From assembly GCA_947685225.1 (NCBI GenBank), contig CANTUV010000037.1, positions 26,183,001 to 26,247,000 of the forward strand: a DNA stretch of 64,000 nucleotides, given 5' to 3'. Below are positions 45,971 through 57,132 of this stretch, piece after piece. A program made the position numbers and the translations under genes. The DNA comes from Garcia nutans (lineage: Eukaryota > Streptophyta > Magnoliopsida > Malpighiales > Euphorbiaceae). Position 1 is the first letter of the stretch. Each line of letters starts with the position of its first letter. The notes under the pieces are model-generated. The model was not told the DNA's origin and ran no database searches. It was given only the letters and a program-made list of their open reading frames with translations.

Positions 45971-48319
45971 CTTGTTTTGATCTTCCAAGGGATTTTTTTG
46001 CACTTTAACCACTTTTCCCTTGCAACCGCTTTTCCTTTTTTCTCCAATTTTGATTGGATCTTATATCCTCTCCTTGCCCCCCAAGGATTTTTTTCTTTCA
46101 TGCAAGCTTTGATTGATATTTTTCTTATCTAATTCTTTGCATAAGCACACATTTCTTCTCTTTGCAAAGTGACTGGGGCTTCCACAAGCGAATAGGCTTT
46201 CCATGCCCCCTTGATTTAATATCTTCTTTTGATTCTTTAATTCACAGGGTGTTTGCTGTTCATTAAGATAAGAAAGTGCGATGTAATATGCTCATGTATG
46301 CATGATATGCATGAATAATACTTACAGTCGTTCCATCGACTAACAGAACGAGGTGATTAGCAGAAGTGTTCTCATTGGTTCCTTTTTGACGCTCGTTCAA
46401 GTCTCACATTGAAATGATCAAAAGCTTTGCATTTGGCTTTTATCTTCAAGATGTTGAAAACATGAGTGGTGGAGACCCTAAGCAGTAGAGTCAGGGATGT
46501 ATCCATTTCAAACTATATTTCAGCTTGTCAGTTGGTAGTTTCTTCATGACCTTGCCAATAATCAATTCAACATACTTCCCTTAACTTGAAGGCTTTGTAT
46601 GACAAAACACTCTTTTTTTTGAATTTTGATTTTGAAATCAAATGTTGGCTTTGCCAAATCGATGTCAATGTACCTCAGGACTTGATTTTTCCAAATTAAT
46701 ATATCTATAACATGACAACCCTAGTTACCGTACTAAACTCGGGAATCATTTCTATTTAAGCAAGAACTGTTGCACTTCAGATAGGCACATACACATTGCT
46801 TGGCCAAAGGTCTCATTTGAGTTTAAATATTGTCTATCTCATATGCATGCTTATCCAAACTATCTCCACTAATAGACTCTACCTACCAAGAGAGATCAAC
46901 ATGTCTTTGATAGGCTTGAAACGGGGTCTATAAGGGACATGGGTTAAAGTGGAGGCCATTTTGAGATTGGAGCTGGTGTGACACAATGGACTACAAATTT
47001 CTTGTTGGAACTTTAGACAGTTGGGAGCAATCTTTCTAGACTCCAAATTCCTTCTATCTTCTTGGCATTAATCTGGATCTTGATTAGGACAGTTTTTGCC
47101 CTTGCAAAAAGTTTAAGACCTAAATCTGTTTCTTTTCTTCTTTTCCCTTTTTCCTCTTTATTTTTCTTACTCTTCCCTTTTCTTTCTCTTTCCTTACTCT
47201 TCCCTTTCTTTTATCATTTTGTCCTTCTTTCTTGTAGGACTATCAAGTACAGAACTTTCAAGAACTGGATGGTCTTCCTCCTTTTTCTTTGATTTTGATT
47301 GAATCTTTGGTTGTGTTGGGACCAATTCAAGTCAATCCATAAATGGAAGCCTTTTGGCTGTCTTAGGTAAAAGAGAACTCAGTTGGCTTTTTGAACCACC
47401 TTTTTAGATTTTATCTTTCTTCCTTCTTTTTTTCCTTTTGTTTTCTTCTTTTTTTTTTCTCTTTTTAGCTCTAAAAAGAGTTGTCTTGGTTTGTACTAAC
47501 TTGGGCTTCCAATAATGGATAAGTGGAGTAACATAAATCTTCTTTAATAGGGATAAATCATTTGTTACTCTGATGTTGATGTTGATATATTAGAGATATT
47601 AGGAAAACTTCAACTACCCTTATGGTTTTGAGAACATCAACTATCCTTATGATCTTGAGAACTTCAACTATCTTCATGGTCTTGAGAACTTCAACTATCT
47701 TCATGGTCTTGAAACTTCAACTATCCTCATGATCTTGACTAATCATTGCTTTCTTTGATCTTCTTGCCTATTCATCTTGGTAATCATAAGACTTGTCAAA
47801 AGTATCACAACAGCTAAGGGTAGGTTATTGGGGTTTGTAAGCCAATAAAAAGAAAGTTAAAATTTTATAAAGGCTCAAAGGGACAACTAGGGATTGATAT
47901 TTAATTGGGTGGATACTAGTTCTTGGCTAACCAAACAATGCCTAGATCATTTCAATCTTAAATAAGCAGAGTTCAATTTCACCTCAAAAGTTTGTCAAAG
48001 CATGTTCTAAGACTGACTAGGACCTAGACAAAGGTAATTATGCAGGAGACCTCTCTAAGTAAGCATACACAACTCAATGCTATAGAGCCATTCCCTCACC
48101 TAGTAAAGTCATTCAAGTCATGATGCATAAATATATTAATTCATGAATTATCAAGCTAGATTCCTCATTGGTCGAGCACCAAAATGAACAAAGACCAACA
48201 AAATTTTTGATGAAAGTAATTTATTCAAACAACTTTAAATTTGAAAATCACAATAGTTCCAAAATATTAAATAAAGTAAGATTGAAAAGCAACATTCAAG
48301 CTAAGGAAAGTTCATTGAG
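45971..48319. other. Non-coding 3' region of element D
   Basis: There are no RT, RNase H, integrase or protease motifs in any frame I read. It contains a 33-34-bp tandem array at 47608-47741 (ACTTCAACTATCTTCATGGT + CTTGAGA) and poly-T/C-rich stretches at 47110-47220 and 47400-47465. The remainder is unique. Whatever autonomous ancestor existed, its pol has been replaced or deleted here. Confidence 0.7.
47608..47741. repeat. 33-34-bp tandem array in element D
   Basis: Four to five copies of AACTTCAACTATCTTCATGGTCTTGAG with small differences. Confidence 0.88.
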
Positions 48320-49876
48320 TTAGGCTTCTTTTCCTTTCACATCTTCAACATTCCCATCTTGAAAAGAGGATAAAACAAAATCTTCTTCTAATCCTTTTCC
48401 CACTATAAAGGTTGCTGGTGGTGGTACTCTTCCAAATTTAGGCAAAGGGTTGTCTTTGGTATTGGGCTTATCCGGCTCGGGTAGCTTGCCACTATCAATC
48501 AAATCTTGGATCTCATGCCTTAATCGGGTACACCTATCAGTCTCATGTCCTTGAGTCTGATGAAATTGACAAAAAGCCTTAGTATCAAATTTTAGGGGTA
48601 ATGGACTAGGTAAAGGTCGAGGAGCCAATGGTTGTAACAACCCTTTCTTTTGTAGCTTATCGAAGACCCAAGTCAAAGGCTTCCCCAAATCTGAAAACTG
48701 CCTTCTATTTGCTTAACCGGTTACATTAACATCAACTTCATTTTGTGTGCTTTGATTGTTAGGCTGGTTGTTCCCTTTCTCATTCCTTCTTATTGAAAAG
48801 TGATTCTTCTCCCTTTCCCACTCTTCAATTTGTAGACCAGCTTGGAGAAGATATTTGAAATCACAGATGAGTGTATGAGACATCCTCTCACGAAGATTAG
48901 GTAACACCCCTCTCACAATCATCCTTATTTGATCGGATTCATCGGGCCTCTTCTTGAGTAAAGTGGCCTTGTTTCTCCATCGCTTCACATAGTCCACAAA
49001 ATTCTCATTTGGCCTTTGTCTAATGGACTCCACTTCCATTAAAGTAACTTCTAACTCAACATTATATCCGTATTGTTGGATGAAGGCTTTGTAAAGTAGA
49101 TCCCAACTCTTTTGTGTTCCATCATCTAAGGTATTGAACCAATTTTGGACAACAGGGTCCAATGAGAGCATGAAGTACCTTAGGGTTTGAGCCTTAGTAG
49201 CTCGAGCAGACTGCATGGCAGTGATATACTGCTTCACACGGAGATGAGGTTTTCCGGTGCCATTGTACTTAGCAAAGGAAGACATCTTGAATTTATAAGG
49301 GACCTCTTCATCTTGTTCAAATAGTTTGTCGATCTCAGACTTCTCTTCGATTTTCAGCTTCTTCTCAAATTTCTTTTCTAAATCAGCAATCATCTTTTGA
49401 ACATCGGATGTCTCGGTCTTTTCAATAGTTGCCTTCTCAACAGGCTTTGGTTCTTTCTTCTTTTCTTGAACCTCTTGGTAGTATTGAGCCCAATCATCAT
49501 CATAATGAATGGTCACTTTTTCATCATCAAAAACCACTTCACTAACTTTAGTCTTCCCTTTGTCCTTTGGTTTTTTAGTGCTAGCAGATGCCTCGGCATG
49601 ATTCTCTAAGATTGCAGTCAATTGGTTCTTCATGGTCTCAGCTAGGGCCTCTTTGATTTCTTCCATTTTCGCATTAAGGGCTTCATCCACCATCCTTTGA
49701 ATTTGTTCGGGCTCCATTGTTTTAGGCGAGCAAGTGATTGAGTCGTTGCTAGATACTTCACCTCCGGCGTAGGTCGAATTGTTGTAAGTTTTAGAACTAT
49801 CGTAATCCAGGGCTGTGAGCCAGAGAGGATCAATGATATGAGATGCAACTGTCTGCATGTATGCACAATCAACCAA
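48320..49876 (-). CDS. Gag of element D (one internal stop)
   Basis: Two consecutive frames in the same register, 49876-48713 (387 codons) and 48688-48320 (122 codons), separated by one TAA near 48714 where a CAA-type codon would fit. Seen in order: a charged segment QKMIADLEKKFEKKLKIEEK (about residues 165-185) and the gag core. The core includes VPYKFKMSSFAKYNGTG, VKQYITAMQSARATKAQTL, NWFNTLDDGTQKSWDLLY, VESIRQRPNENFVDYV and IEEWEREKN. The knuckle-like FCQFHQTQGHETDRC is C-X2-H-X4-H-X4-C, i.e. His in place of the second Cys. It is far better preserved than its homologue in element A (at least six stops). Gag would form the particle and package RNA. Confidence 0.87.
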
Positions 49877-50557
49877 TAAACAAGTGTAATTAGGACGATC
49901 CTTCCAACCTTATAACATCCAAACACGAATGGCGAGTCTCTTTTTCCTAGGTATATGGTTAACAAAATACCAACATGGGGTATCTTGCTTTTGAATAATT
50001 CCCTCGGACGTTTCAACAAATAGTTATATTTTCGAAAATGGAAATCAATCCATGATAATTCCCGTTAATTAGGTTTTAATCCATTCAACCAATTAAAGTA
50101 GCTTTTTTGGATTAAAATGAAATTAAGATGTTTATTATAAATGGATTTCTCACTTGAAAAGAGTAACTAATAGTTCATGCCAAAAACAAGCCCATGGTTA
50201 ATTTATTTTTAGTATAAACTAGGCCCACAATTGATTTTTGGTATTTCATAATTGACCAAAATATTTTTGCAAGCTCTTTGTAAAAAATGGTTGGGTAAAA
50301 ATAGTTTTTTTTCTAAGCCCATTGTAAAAATGGTTAGAAAAATGGATTTTGGACTTAGTATTTGTGCCATGGGCCAAAGAATTTATTTATTTATTTATTT
50401 TAGAAAAGTATTATGTTCAAAGACCATCTTGAAAAATTTTAAAAATAGTTTTGGTCTTTTGGATTTTAGAGAAAAGTTTATTTTGAGCTTACAATATACT
50501 TAGGTCATATTAGAAAAAAGAACAAACCAAATAAGCCATGATTTAGACTAAGATAAA

Positions 50558-50755
50558 CTAACCATAGTGAAACAACATGCATTTGGGGTAAAACCCAAGG
50601 AAAGTAACTAGGCCAATTACATGAGCTTTAGTCTTTGGGTTAAAAGGCTTAGGTTCCCATAGCAAGTATATACCAAATGGTACGAGGCTTTGAGTGGTTA
50701 TACCATGCTCGATCTCCATACCTTGAGTGAAAGTATGGTATCCCTTACATAACAT
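50558..50755 (-). CDS. Small conserved leader ORF of element D
   Basis: 65 codons between PBS and gag, starting MLCKGYHTFTQGMEIEHG and containing LVPFGIYLLWEPKPF. The same peptide is recognisable in element A at about 31990-32131. I do not recognise a domain. It is located in the 5' leader, about 120 bases from the PBS, so it could be an upstream ORF that regulates gag translation or a remnant of an upstream gag exon. Evidence for coding is conservation between two diverged copies only. Confidence 0.45.
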   Translation of the reverse strand: MLCKGYHTFTQGMEIEHGITTQSLVPFGIYLLWEPKPFNPKTKAHVIGLVTFLGFYPKCMLFHYG

Positions 50756-50877
50756 AACACGGGTAACACGGGCGTCCTAACCCATGCACACGATGCAATC
50801 TAAGATGATGCAATGGATAATATCATTATAAGAAAGAATAAAATAATATAAAGACCAACAAAATCAACTTCTCTTAT

Positions 50878-50894
50878 CCCCAGTGGAGTCGCCA
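50878..50894 (-). other. Element D primer-binding site, tRNA-Arg type
   Basis: On the minus strand TGGCGACTCCACTGGGG follows the 5' LTR after one base. It is complementary to the 3' end of a plant tRNA-Arg including CCA, as in Ogre/TAT elements. Confidence 0.82.
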
Positions 50895-50895
50895 C

Positions 50896-52994
50896 TTTGA
50901 GCGGGGATTTTCGCCCCCACTCCCGGTGGAATGGTTCTTGCGACTTCGATACTTTTTAGGCTCGGGGCCTTAGAGAACACGGACCTAATTCTGGAGAAAA
51001 TGGAGTCGCCACCCGGACGGGTCGGGAAAAAATAAAGGGGTGGATGACTCGATTCCTAAGAAATCCCCAACCCCCTAATGGGTTCGAAAAGTTGGGTACG
51101 TGTGGGGATGGTAAGAAATGGCCCAGCACCCCCACAACGCCCGGTTCATTGGAACCCGCCTCCTTTACAGGTCTTAATATTATAAAATTCTTAAATATAA
51201 TAACATTATCCATATTACACACAATAATTAAAAGAAAGCATCAATATATTAAAATCAAAGCAATGTCCAAACAAAGCAAATAAATAGACATCCATCCAAG
51301 GATGGAAACATGTCCTTACATCACATGCCTAAATAGGACACCCACTAAAAAGGTAGAAACATACCCTTTACATATGTTCTAAAATAGAAAAGCAAATTAA
51401 ATTACATGATGTTTAACTAATAAGGTACCCACCAATTGGAAACATACCTCTTACAAATCTAAATTAATTGATAAAAGTAAATAATCATTCTTCATAAATA
51501 AATCATTCATCAAAGCTATTAATCAAAATATAAAATAAACATCCATCCATGATAAATTAAATAAATCAAGTATTGAAATTAAAAAAATTAAAGCATAAGA
51601 AATAAATCAAAGCATAATCAAGTATGGAATTGAATAAAGCAAATAAAAGTCCAATTATGGCTACTGTGACTTTTTATGGAATTAAAATAAATTAGGGTTT
51701 TATGTTTTAAAGGGTTGGTAAGACTATTTGATTAACAAAATTAAGGTTTGAATGATGATATCATGAAACTAGGGTTTTAAACACTTTAAAATACTTTAAT
51801 TTGTGATTTTTGGTTATTGGGTTCCTAAGCTACTGTGTAGTTTTTATGTTTTTATGTTTTTAATGTTTTTAAACGATTAGGGTTCATAAAAATTAGGGTT
51901 TAAGGTTTTAAAAGGGTTAGTGTTCATTATTTTGAATTTTTAAAGTTGAATTTGGATTTGATATTTTGGATGTAGGGTCACGGGTGGTGAATTTTAATTT
52001 TAGGGTTTGGAAGACAATTTAATATTTTATTGAATTTTATGAATTTAAACAAATAAATTAAAGTTTTATAAGTAGAAAAGATGTTTTAGAAGACATTTTG
52101 AATGAAATAGAACCTACTTTAAGATTTTAAAAGAAGCAAAATTTACATCTTAGTTTTGTTGAAAAATATGTTCAATTAGAGTTTTAAGGTTTTTAAGAAG
52201 AAAATATAACAATTATAAGTCTTTTGGAAGATAAACCAACGAAATAAGTTTTTTTTTTGTTTTAGAAAAACTAATTTAAAGTTCAAAGGTTTTTAATTTT
52301 GATTTCATAGATTTGCTACTGTGTAAAAAAAAAACAATTAAAGAAAATTAATTAACACATACCTTCTTTTGATGATTTCTCCAAAAACAATTCTTCTTGG
52401 ATGAACTAGCTCCAAAGACAAGCTTTTTTGCCTTTGAATCCTCTAAATCGTGCTACTGCTGTTCCAAAAAAAAGTTGAATTGAATTTCTTCTTTTCCTTC
52501 CTTGATTTGGTTTCAAAATTTCCAAACTCCTCTTGGATTTTTGCCTCCCCCTTTTTTAATTGTCTTTGGTCCTTATTTATAGTGGTTTGAGATTGTTTAT
52601 TCCTAATTAGTTAAGGTAAGTAATATTAATAAAAAAAAGAAACCAAAACCTAATTGGATTATGTTTCGAAAAATTTGTGTCGAAAAATTTGCGTTGCCAA
52701 AAGAAATTCTGCCGCGAAATAGCACAGTGATTTCGCCCGCAGGAATTTCCTGCGAGCGAAATGCCCACGGGCCCGCGCGATGATTTTTTCATTGCCGATT
52801 TTTCCTACTCCGATTTTTATTTTTATTTTTTATTTTTTGATTTTTTTGTTTATTTTTATTTTTTATTAAAAAAATTAGATACTAAAGCAAAAATTATTTA
52901 ATACAAATTATTTTGGACCAATTAGACAACAAAAATCATTTTAGACTAAATAAAACATATTGGACCGGATTGGGTCAAAAATTAAGGGTCTACA
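50896..52994 (-). repeat. Element D 5' LTR
   Basis: 2099 bp, homologous to 42280-44481 but about 100 bp shorter. Most of the difference is a deletion of roughly 70 bp in the GC-rich hairpin region near 52716 and another of about 14 bp near 52775. Its inner terminus has TG changed to TT. Confidence 0.9.
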
Positions 52995-53415
52995 AGTAGC
53001 TAGAGGAACATACATCAAATATGTTCAAATGGTCATACGAGAAATCTTCCACCAAGGTACTAACCAACAGATGTTGACTTCAGCATGTGAGTGGATCTAG
53101 TCAACCTAGTCAGCATATGAAGAAGTAGGGTGGAGCAGTTTCCTAGCAGAGTGATGTCGCAGCAAATATCTAGTAAAATCCATAGATGGAGTGTCGAGAA
53201 AGCAGAGACACTCCTGAAATCAAATCTGTAAGCACAAGAAAAGAAAAAAAAGAAGAAAAAAGCCTGTTCGGTAAAAAATCCGTAAGGACGGCCTAAGCAA
53301 AAATTAGGGCAGCTTGCCAGTTCCAAAAACCCATAAGGACGGACTAGAAAAAATTAGAGCAATATTAACAAAAAAGGGGCCTAAATTGAAAACCCAAAAG
53401 GGCAGTATAGGTAAT
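52995..53415 (+). other. Element A post-pol spacer, right part
   Basis: Begins with the right TSD (AGTAG) of element D. Three copies of the AAACCC-TAAGGACGG / CCAAAAGGGC unit lie at 53268-53415, continuing the minisatellite seen at 41715-41870. Otherwise non-coding. Confidence 0.7.
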
Positions 53416-53985
53416 TAATTAAAGCAGTAACAGTCTCCCGGCTAATCTTCTTAATAATCCCGATTTAAGTTGGTCCAGTCCAACTAAAGTCCCAGCTAAG
53501 ATCACAGGTATTGGCGACAAGCCTCCTTCCATTTGGTCCATGATATTCAATACTCGTGGATCAATATCACCATCAGAAGAAACAAGCAAATATTGGCCAA
53601 GCAAGCATAGACAAAACATACATCCCCATGCCTTAGTAGGTGCCAAGTGAGAAATGCAAAAGTTAATTAAGGGACCAAGAAGAATTTTCCCACCTCTCAT
53701 CAACTGTAGAACTTTTGAAAGTTGAAACAACATTTACATCTTTTGTTGAGTCTTGGAAATCAATATAGGTAATGCCATTGGTTGATTACTTGGATAACCA
53801 AGGATGGCCTCAAACTCTTCAATCATGGGACATATCTCAAAGTCATTTATCTTAAAAGTCCTAGAATTCACATTCCAAAAAGAAACCATGGCATGTAAAA
53901 AAGAATGGTCCAATTTAGTATTTTGAAAACACTTCAAAGTATTAATTTTAGACCAAGATATTTGTTCCCAGTGAATGGCATTCAT
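53416..53985 (-). pseudogene. Antisense DUF7745-like gene in element A
   Basis: Two frames on the minus strand, 53985-53734 (ATG at 53985, 83 codons) and 53733-53419 (104 codons), separated by a TAA. The first has WEQISWSK..., FLHAMVSFWNVNSRTFKIND and ICPMIEEFEAILGYPS. The second has LGPLINFCISHL and IDPRVLNIMDQMEGGLSPIPV. This is the pattern of the plant DUF7745 domain, typically seen in repeat-associated plant proteins together with or near PMD proteins. The function is not known. It lies opposite to the pol genes and just downstream of the antisense PMD gene, so the two may have been one transcription unit or one fused gene. Confidence 0.55.
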
Positions 53986-54467
53986 ATTTTTAAATAGACC
54001 TTTTTATTTTCTTCAAATTGAGTTCAGACATTGTTGACAATTGAAGGGAAATTAGAATTGTTAAAAGGAATTTTGATGCTAAAGTTGAAAATTCATGGAA
54101 AATTTTCTAGCTTCTTTATGAGGTCATAGCAGGGAAAGAAGATTTATATAGGATGATTGGCCATACCAAAGTTTACAAGGAATGGTTTGAGACCGAGACG
54201 AGCAAGGATAGGAAATTAGCAATGAAATGGGTTTGAGTTGCTGCATTGCCTTCGGTTTTGTAAATCAGTGCTACCATGGAATTCTGGATTATTGTAGCGT
54301 AGAAATAATAATAATGACAATACCAGCAAAAAAATCAACAAAAAAAAGAAGCAAAAAAAATTGAAAGTCAAAAGTTGTAGTAAAAATGCAAATTATAATA
54401 ATAATAATAATTATTATTATTAATAGTAATACAATATTTTCTCAATTAGTACAATAATGATAGATCA
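53986..54467. other. Spacer between the two antisense genes
   Basis: I see no coding sequence. There is an (ATA/TTA)n microsatellite at about 54394-54422 and A-rich runs at 54330-54360. A PMD-gene 3' untranslated region on the minus strand would fall here. Confidence 0.5.
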
Positions 54468-56711
54468 CTAAGAAGGAGGTGGTGGATCATGATCAAACAA
54501 AGCCTTGAAGAAGTCATCGCCTATTGAAGGAGGAGGCATATCATCTATCCCAAGTCCACCCAAAGCAGGAGCACCTGCACCTCTATTACCTTAAAATTCA
54601 AATCTGTAACGATCCTCATCCAAAGTAGATGAAAGAATCTCATGGTCATCAGTCTGGGATCCCCTAGACGATGAAGCACCAGGATCACTCATCCCCTGAA
54701 ACCAAAAGTCTCAAAAGTCTTACTCTGACTGATGATACAATTTTTCAAAATGGTCAACCTGTGGACGACTAGCAGCTAACTCTTCTTGAAGCTTCTTATT
54801 TTGTTCCTTAAGCATCCGCTGTGAGCTAGAAAAAAAGGGTAAGAGTATACATAATCATGCATACATGTAGCATAAATCATCATGGAACAGGATAACCTAC
54901 CAGCTAATTCATATCAACACCCTGTGGATGAGATGGCATCTCCGGCTGATTAGAATGAGAAAATGGAGGAGTGACAAAGGAAGGTCTAGCCTCATGACCA
55001 AATGAGCTAGTAGCCTGCATTAATCATTGAAACAGTCAAAACAAGTTAAGAAAGAAGTAATTGCAATGGCAAAATGGTAAAAGTTTACCTAAGAGGTGCT
55101 AGCCCCGGGATGCGAGATGGACCCTCCTCCCTCTCCATGATACTCCTCTTCATCACTATCCTCCTTTTCCTCAGGAATCTCTCAGATGCCAACAGGAGAT
55201 ACATCAAAGTTCAAGAATCCTACTCGAATAAACTGGGTATATAATACACCCGGTGGATAGAGAAAGGTTTTAACATCATAACCGTGTTGAGCCAAACACC
55301 ACACATTCTCCAGCATTGATGCAATATTTAAAGTATACTCTGAGCAATTCATCGGGATCCTCCATCGCTCAGGACCAATGAACCACTCATACACTCTCTC
55401 CCCGAGAAACCAGCCACTAGACACAGGGCCGGCAATGACTCGGTGGGTATGCTAAAAAGGCAGTGCGACATTCATGGAAGAAGTCCAATTTGTCCGATCT
55501 TCCATATTCCACCACGCCAAATTGACCTACAAAATGACAGAAGGTAAGTGAGCTTTTTACATAAATTTTAAAGTATACTAATAATATTTTATTTGGCCCC
55601 AGGTTAAGAACCTCAAGAGATAACACTGGGTATGTACATGGTGAGAGCTAGGAACTGCTACATGATCCGACAACCAAAAATTCAATCTTCGATACCCGAC
55701 TCTCTTTGGAAATGCCAGGCGCCCTCACTAGATTATGCTCATATGCCCATGCCTACAACAACAATGAAAATCAATTTCATGCAAGTATAAGAATGGAATT
55801 GGCATTGGTGGAAGAAGAGTACCTCGACAATCACCATGAAACCAACGAAAGACTTCTTGTTCCTACAAATCTTATCTACTCCATGATAGAGACAGGCAAG
55901 GCCAGCTTCACCCCAGCCGTAAAGCGGTACCATACTCATGTTAGTAAGGGCCCTCAACACTGACAAATGGATGGCAGATTCAGTGCTGTATAAAATGGTC
56001 AACCCGAGCAAATACAATAAAAATCCTTGAGCATATTGTTTGGTTGTTCCCCTACGAACCCGTCCTTCGTAGATCATCCAATAACTCCAAATTGGCTCAA
56101 TTTTTACCTTGAAAGGCCCTTTTAATGATGGTTTTATACCGATTAACTGTTGAATTTCTTCGTGTGTCGGAATATCATTGGTAAGAGGGACCAGAAGGCC
56201 ATAGTACTGGATACCAGCTATGGCTGTATAATCGACTAGGCCAATGGTCATCTCTCCTATAGGTAGGTGAAAAGTATGGGTCGTATCCATCCACCGTTTC
56301 GATAATGCGCTAATATGATATTAACATACAACGATTGAGCTAATACATACAGCGCGATCGCGCTAATACGATGCCAGGTAAGTTAACATGAGGTAAGTAT
56401 ATCATCCGATTCATAGACTAAACTTACTCGTTATGTTCTATTTTAATCTGTTCATTTATTTGTTTTTTAAATTCTTAAAAATAGTCCTCTAAATTATTTT
56501 TCCTAAAAAAAAGAAAAAAAAGAAAAGATAATAAAATAATAAATACATATTTGTGCTATTAAAATATTAAGTTGCATTATTACCTTAGTCTTTTGACTTG
56601 AACTACGATGAAGATGCATCCATCTAGTAGACTTACAGTTCTATTTTCATACATTCGATTAAATTTCAACAACTCAGCATTAGATCGAGGTCCTAATCTC
56701 GAAGCATGCAT
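54468..56711 (-). pseudogene. Antisense intron-containing plant mobile domain (PMD) gene in element A
   Basis: Exons deduced on the minus strand: 56711-56637 (ATG, ends AACT|GTAAGT), about 56310-55823 (ends GAG|GTACTC), from 55752 (after TTGTTGTAG), 55526-55089, 55014-54901 and 54825-54468. Exon 2 holds the core of a plant mobile domain (Pfam PF10536 type): ALSKRWMDTTHTFHLPIGEM, LVDYTAIAGI and KQYAQGFLLYLLG. It continues with LYGWGEAGLACLYHG. Later exons give VSSGWFLGERVYEWFIG, a Glu/Asp-rich tail, a coiled-coil-like SQRMLKEQNKKLQEELA, and a Pro-rich end (DMPPPSIGDDF). PMD proteins of the MAIN/MAIL type act in plant nuclei in gene silencing and genome maintenance; TE-borne relatives are known. 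Several stops (for example near 55470 and 55187) and a phase mismatch at intron 1 indicate decay. Confidence 0.75.
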
Positions 56712-56792
56712 CTTCTCCTTAACTCTCTGCTCAATTCTCTGCTTTAAATATGAAAATATGTGACTATGAATGAGTATTGAAGAAATGAACCG

Positions 56793-56800
56793 TTTATATA
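56793..56800 (-). promoter_or_regulatory. TATA box of the antisense PMD gene
   Basis: CCTATATAAACGG on the minus strand lies 82 bases before the ATG at 56711, leaving room for a start site near 56765 and a ~55-base leader. Upstream, at about 56900-56990, ACTATT-TAYTCA words recur about five times and may be promoter elements. This suggests that the gene had its own promoter, independent of the LTR. Confidence 0.6.
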
Positions 56801-56844
56801 GGCAAATTGCAAAGAAAAAATAAAAAATAAAAAAAGTGAAAATA

Positions 56845-57060
56845 GTAATTCTAGAGAAAAAAAAGGAAAAAAAAGAAAAAAAAAATCAATATCACTATTG
56901 ATAAATAGTAAAATGAATATTTAGTGAATAGTGAGTAAATAGTGACTACACATTGAATAAATAGTAAATTCAATTATTCAATTCAATTATCTAGATATTT
57001 GCGTGTCTAAAAATATTTTGGCAGTTTTAAAATATTTTTACATGCGGGGGGCAATAGGAT
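56845..57060. other. Upstream region of antisense PMD gene
   Basis: A purine run (56846-56886, AGAAAAAAAAGG type) is followed by repeated AATAGTRAAT words (56905-56975). Non-coding. It separates the PMD promoter from the tandem array before the 3' LTR. Confidence 0.5.
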
Positions 57061-57132
57061 ATAGGTATGGTAAAAAAAAAGCTAAATTTTTGCAAATTTC
57101 TTTAGTATCCTACTGACTACAATCACTTTTTG

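Larger units (their letters stand above)
42280..52994 (-). mobile_element. Element D: gag-only (non-autonomous) family A retrotransposon
   Basis: Complete: 3' LTR 42280-44481, 5' LTR 50896-52994, exact TSD AGTAG (42275-42279, 52995-52999), PBS 50878-50894 and a polypurine tract next to the 3' LTR. The LTR termini, PBS and gag match element A, but the 6.4-kb internal region holds only a leader and a gag gene. About 3.8 kb of non-coding, repeat-rich sequence then replaces protease, RT, RNase H and integrase. This is the structure called TR-GAG: it could be mobilised only by enzymes of an autonomous relative. It inserted into element A in opposite orientation. Confidence 0.9.

Noticed and set aside
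54730..54760. A 28-base GTAAGA...TTTCAG intron in the last part of the PMD gene
   Set aside because: Too short for a plant spliceosomal intron; more likely a deletion inside a former intron or a chance match.
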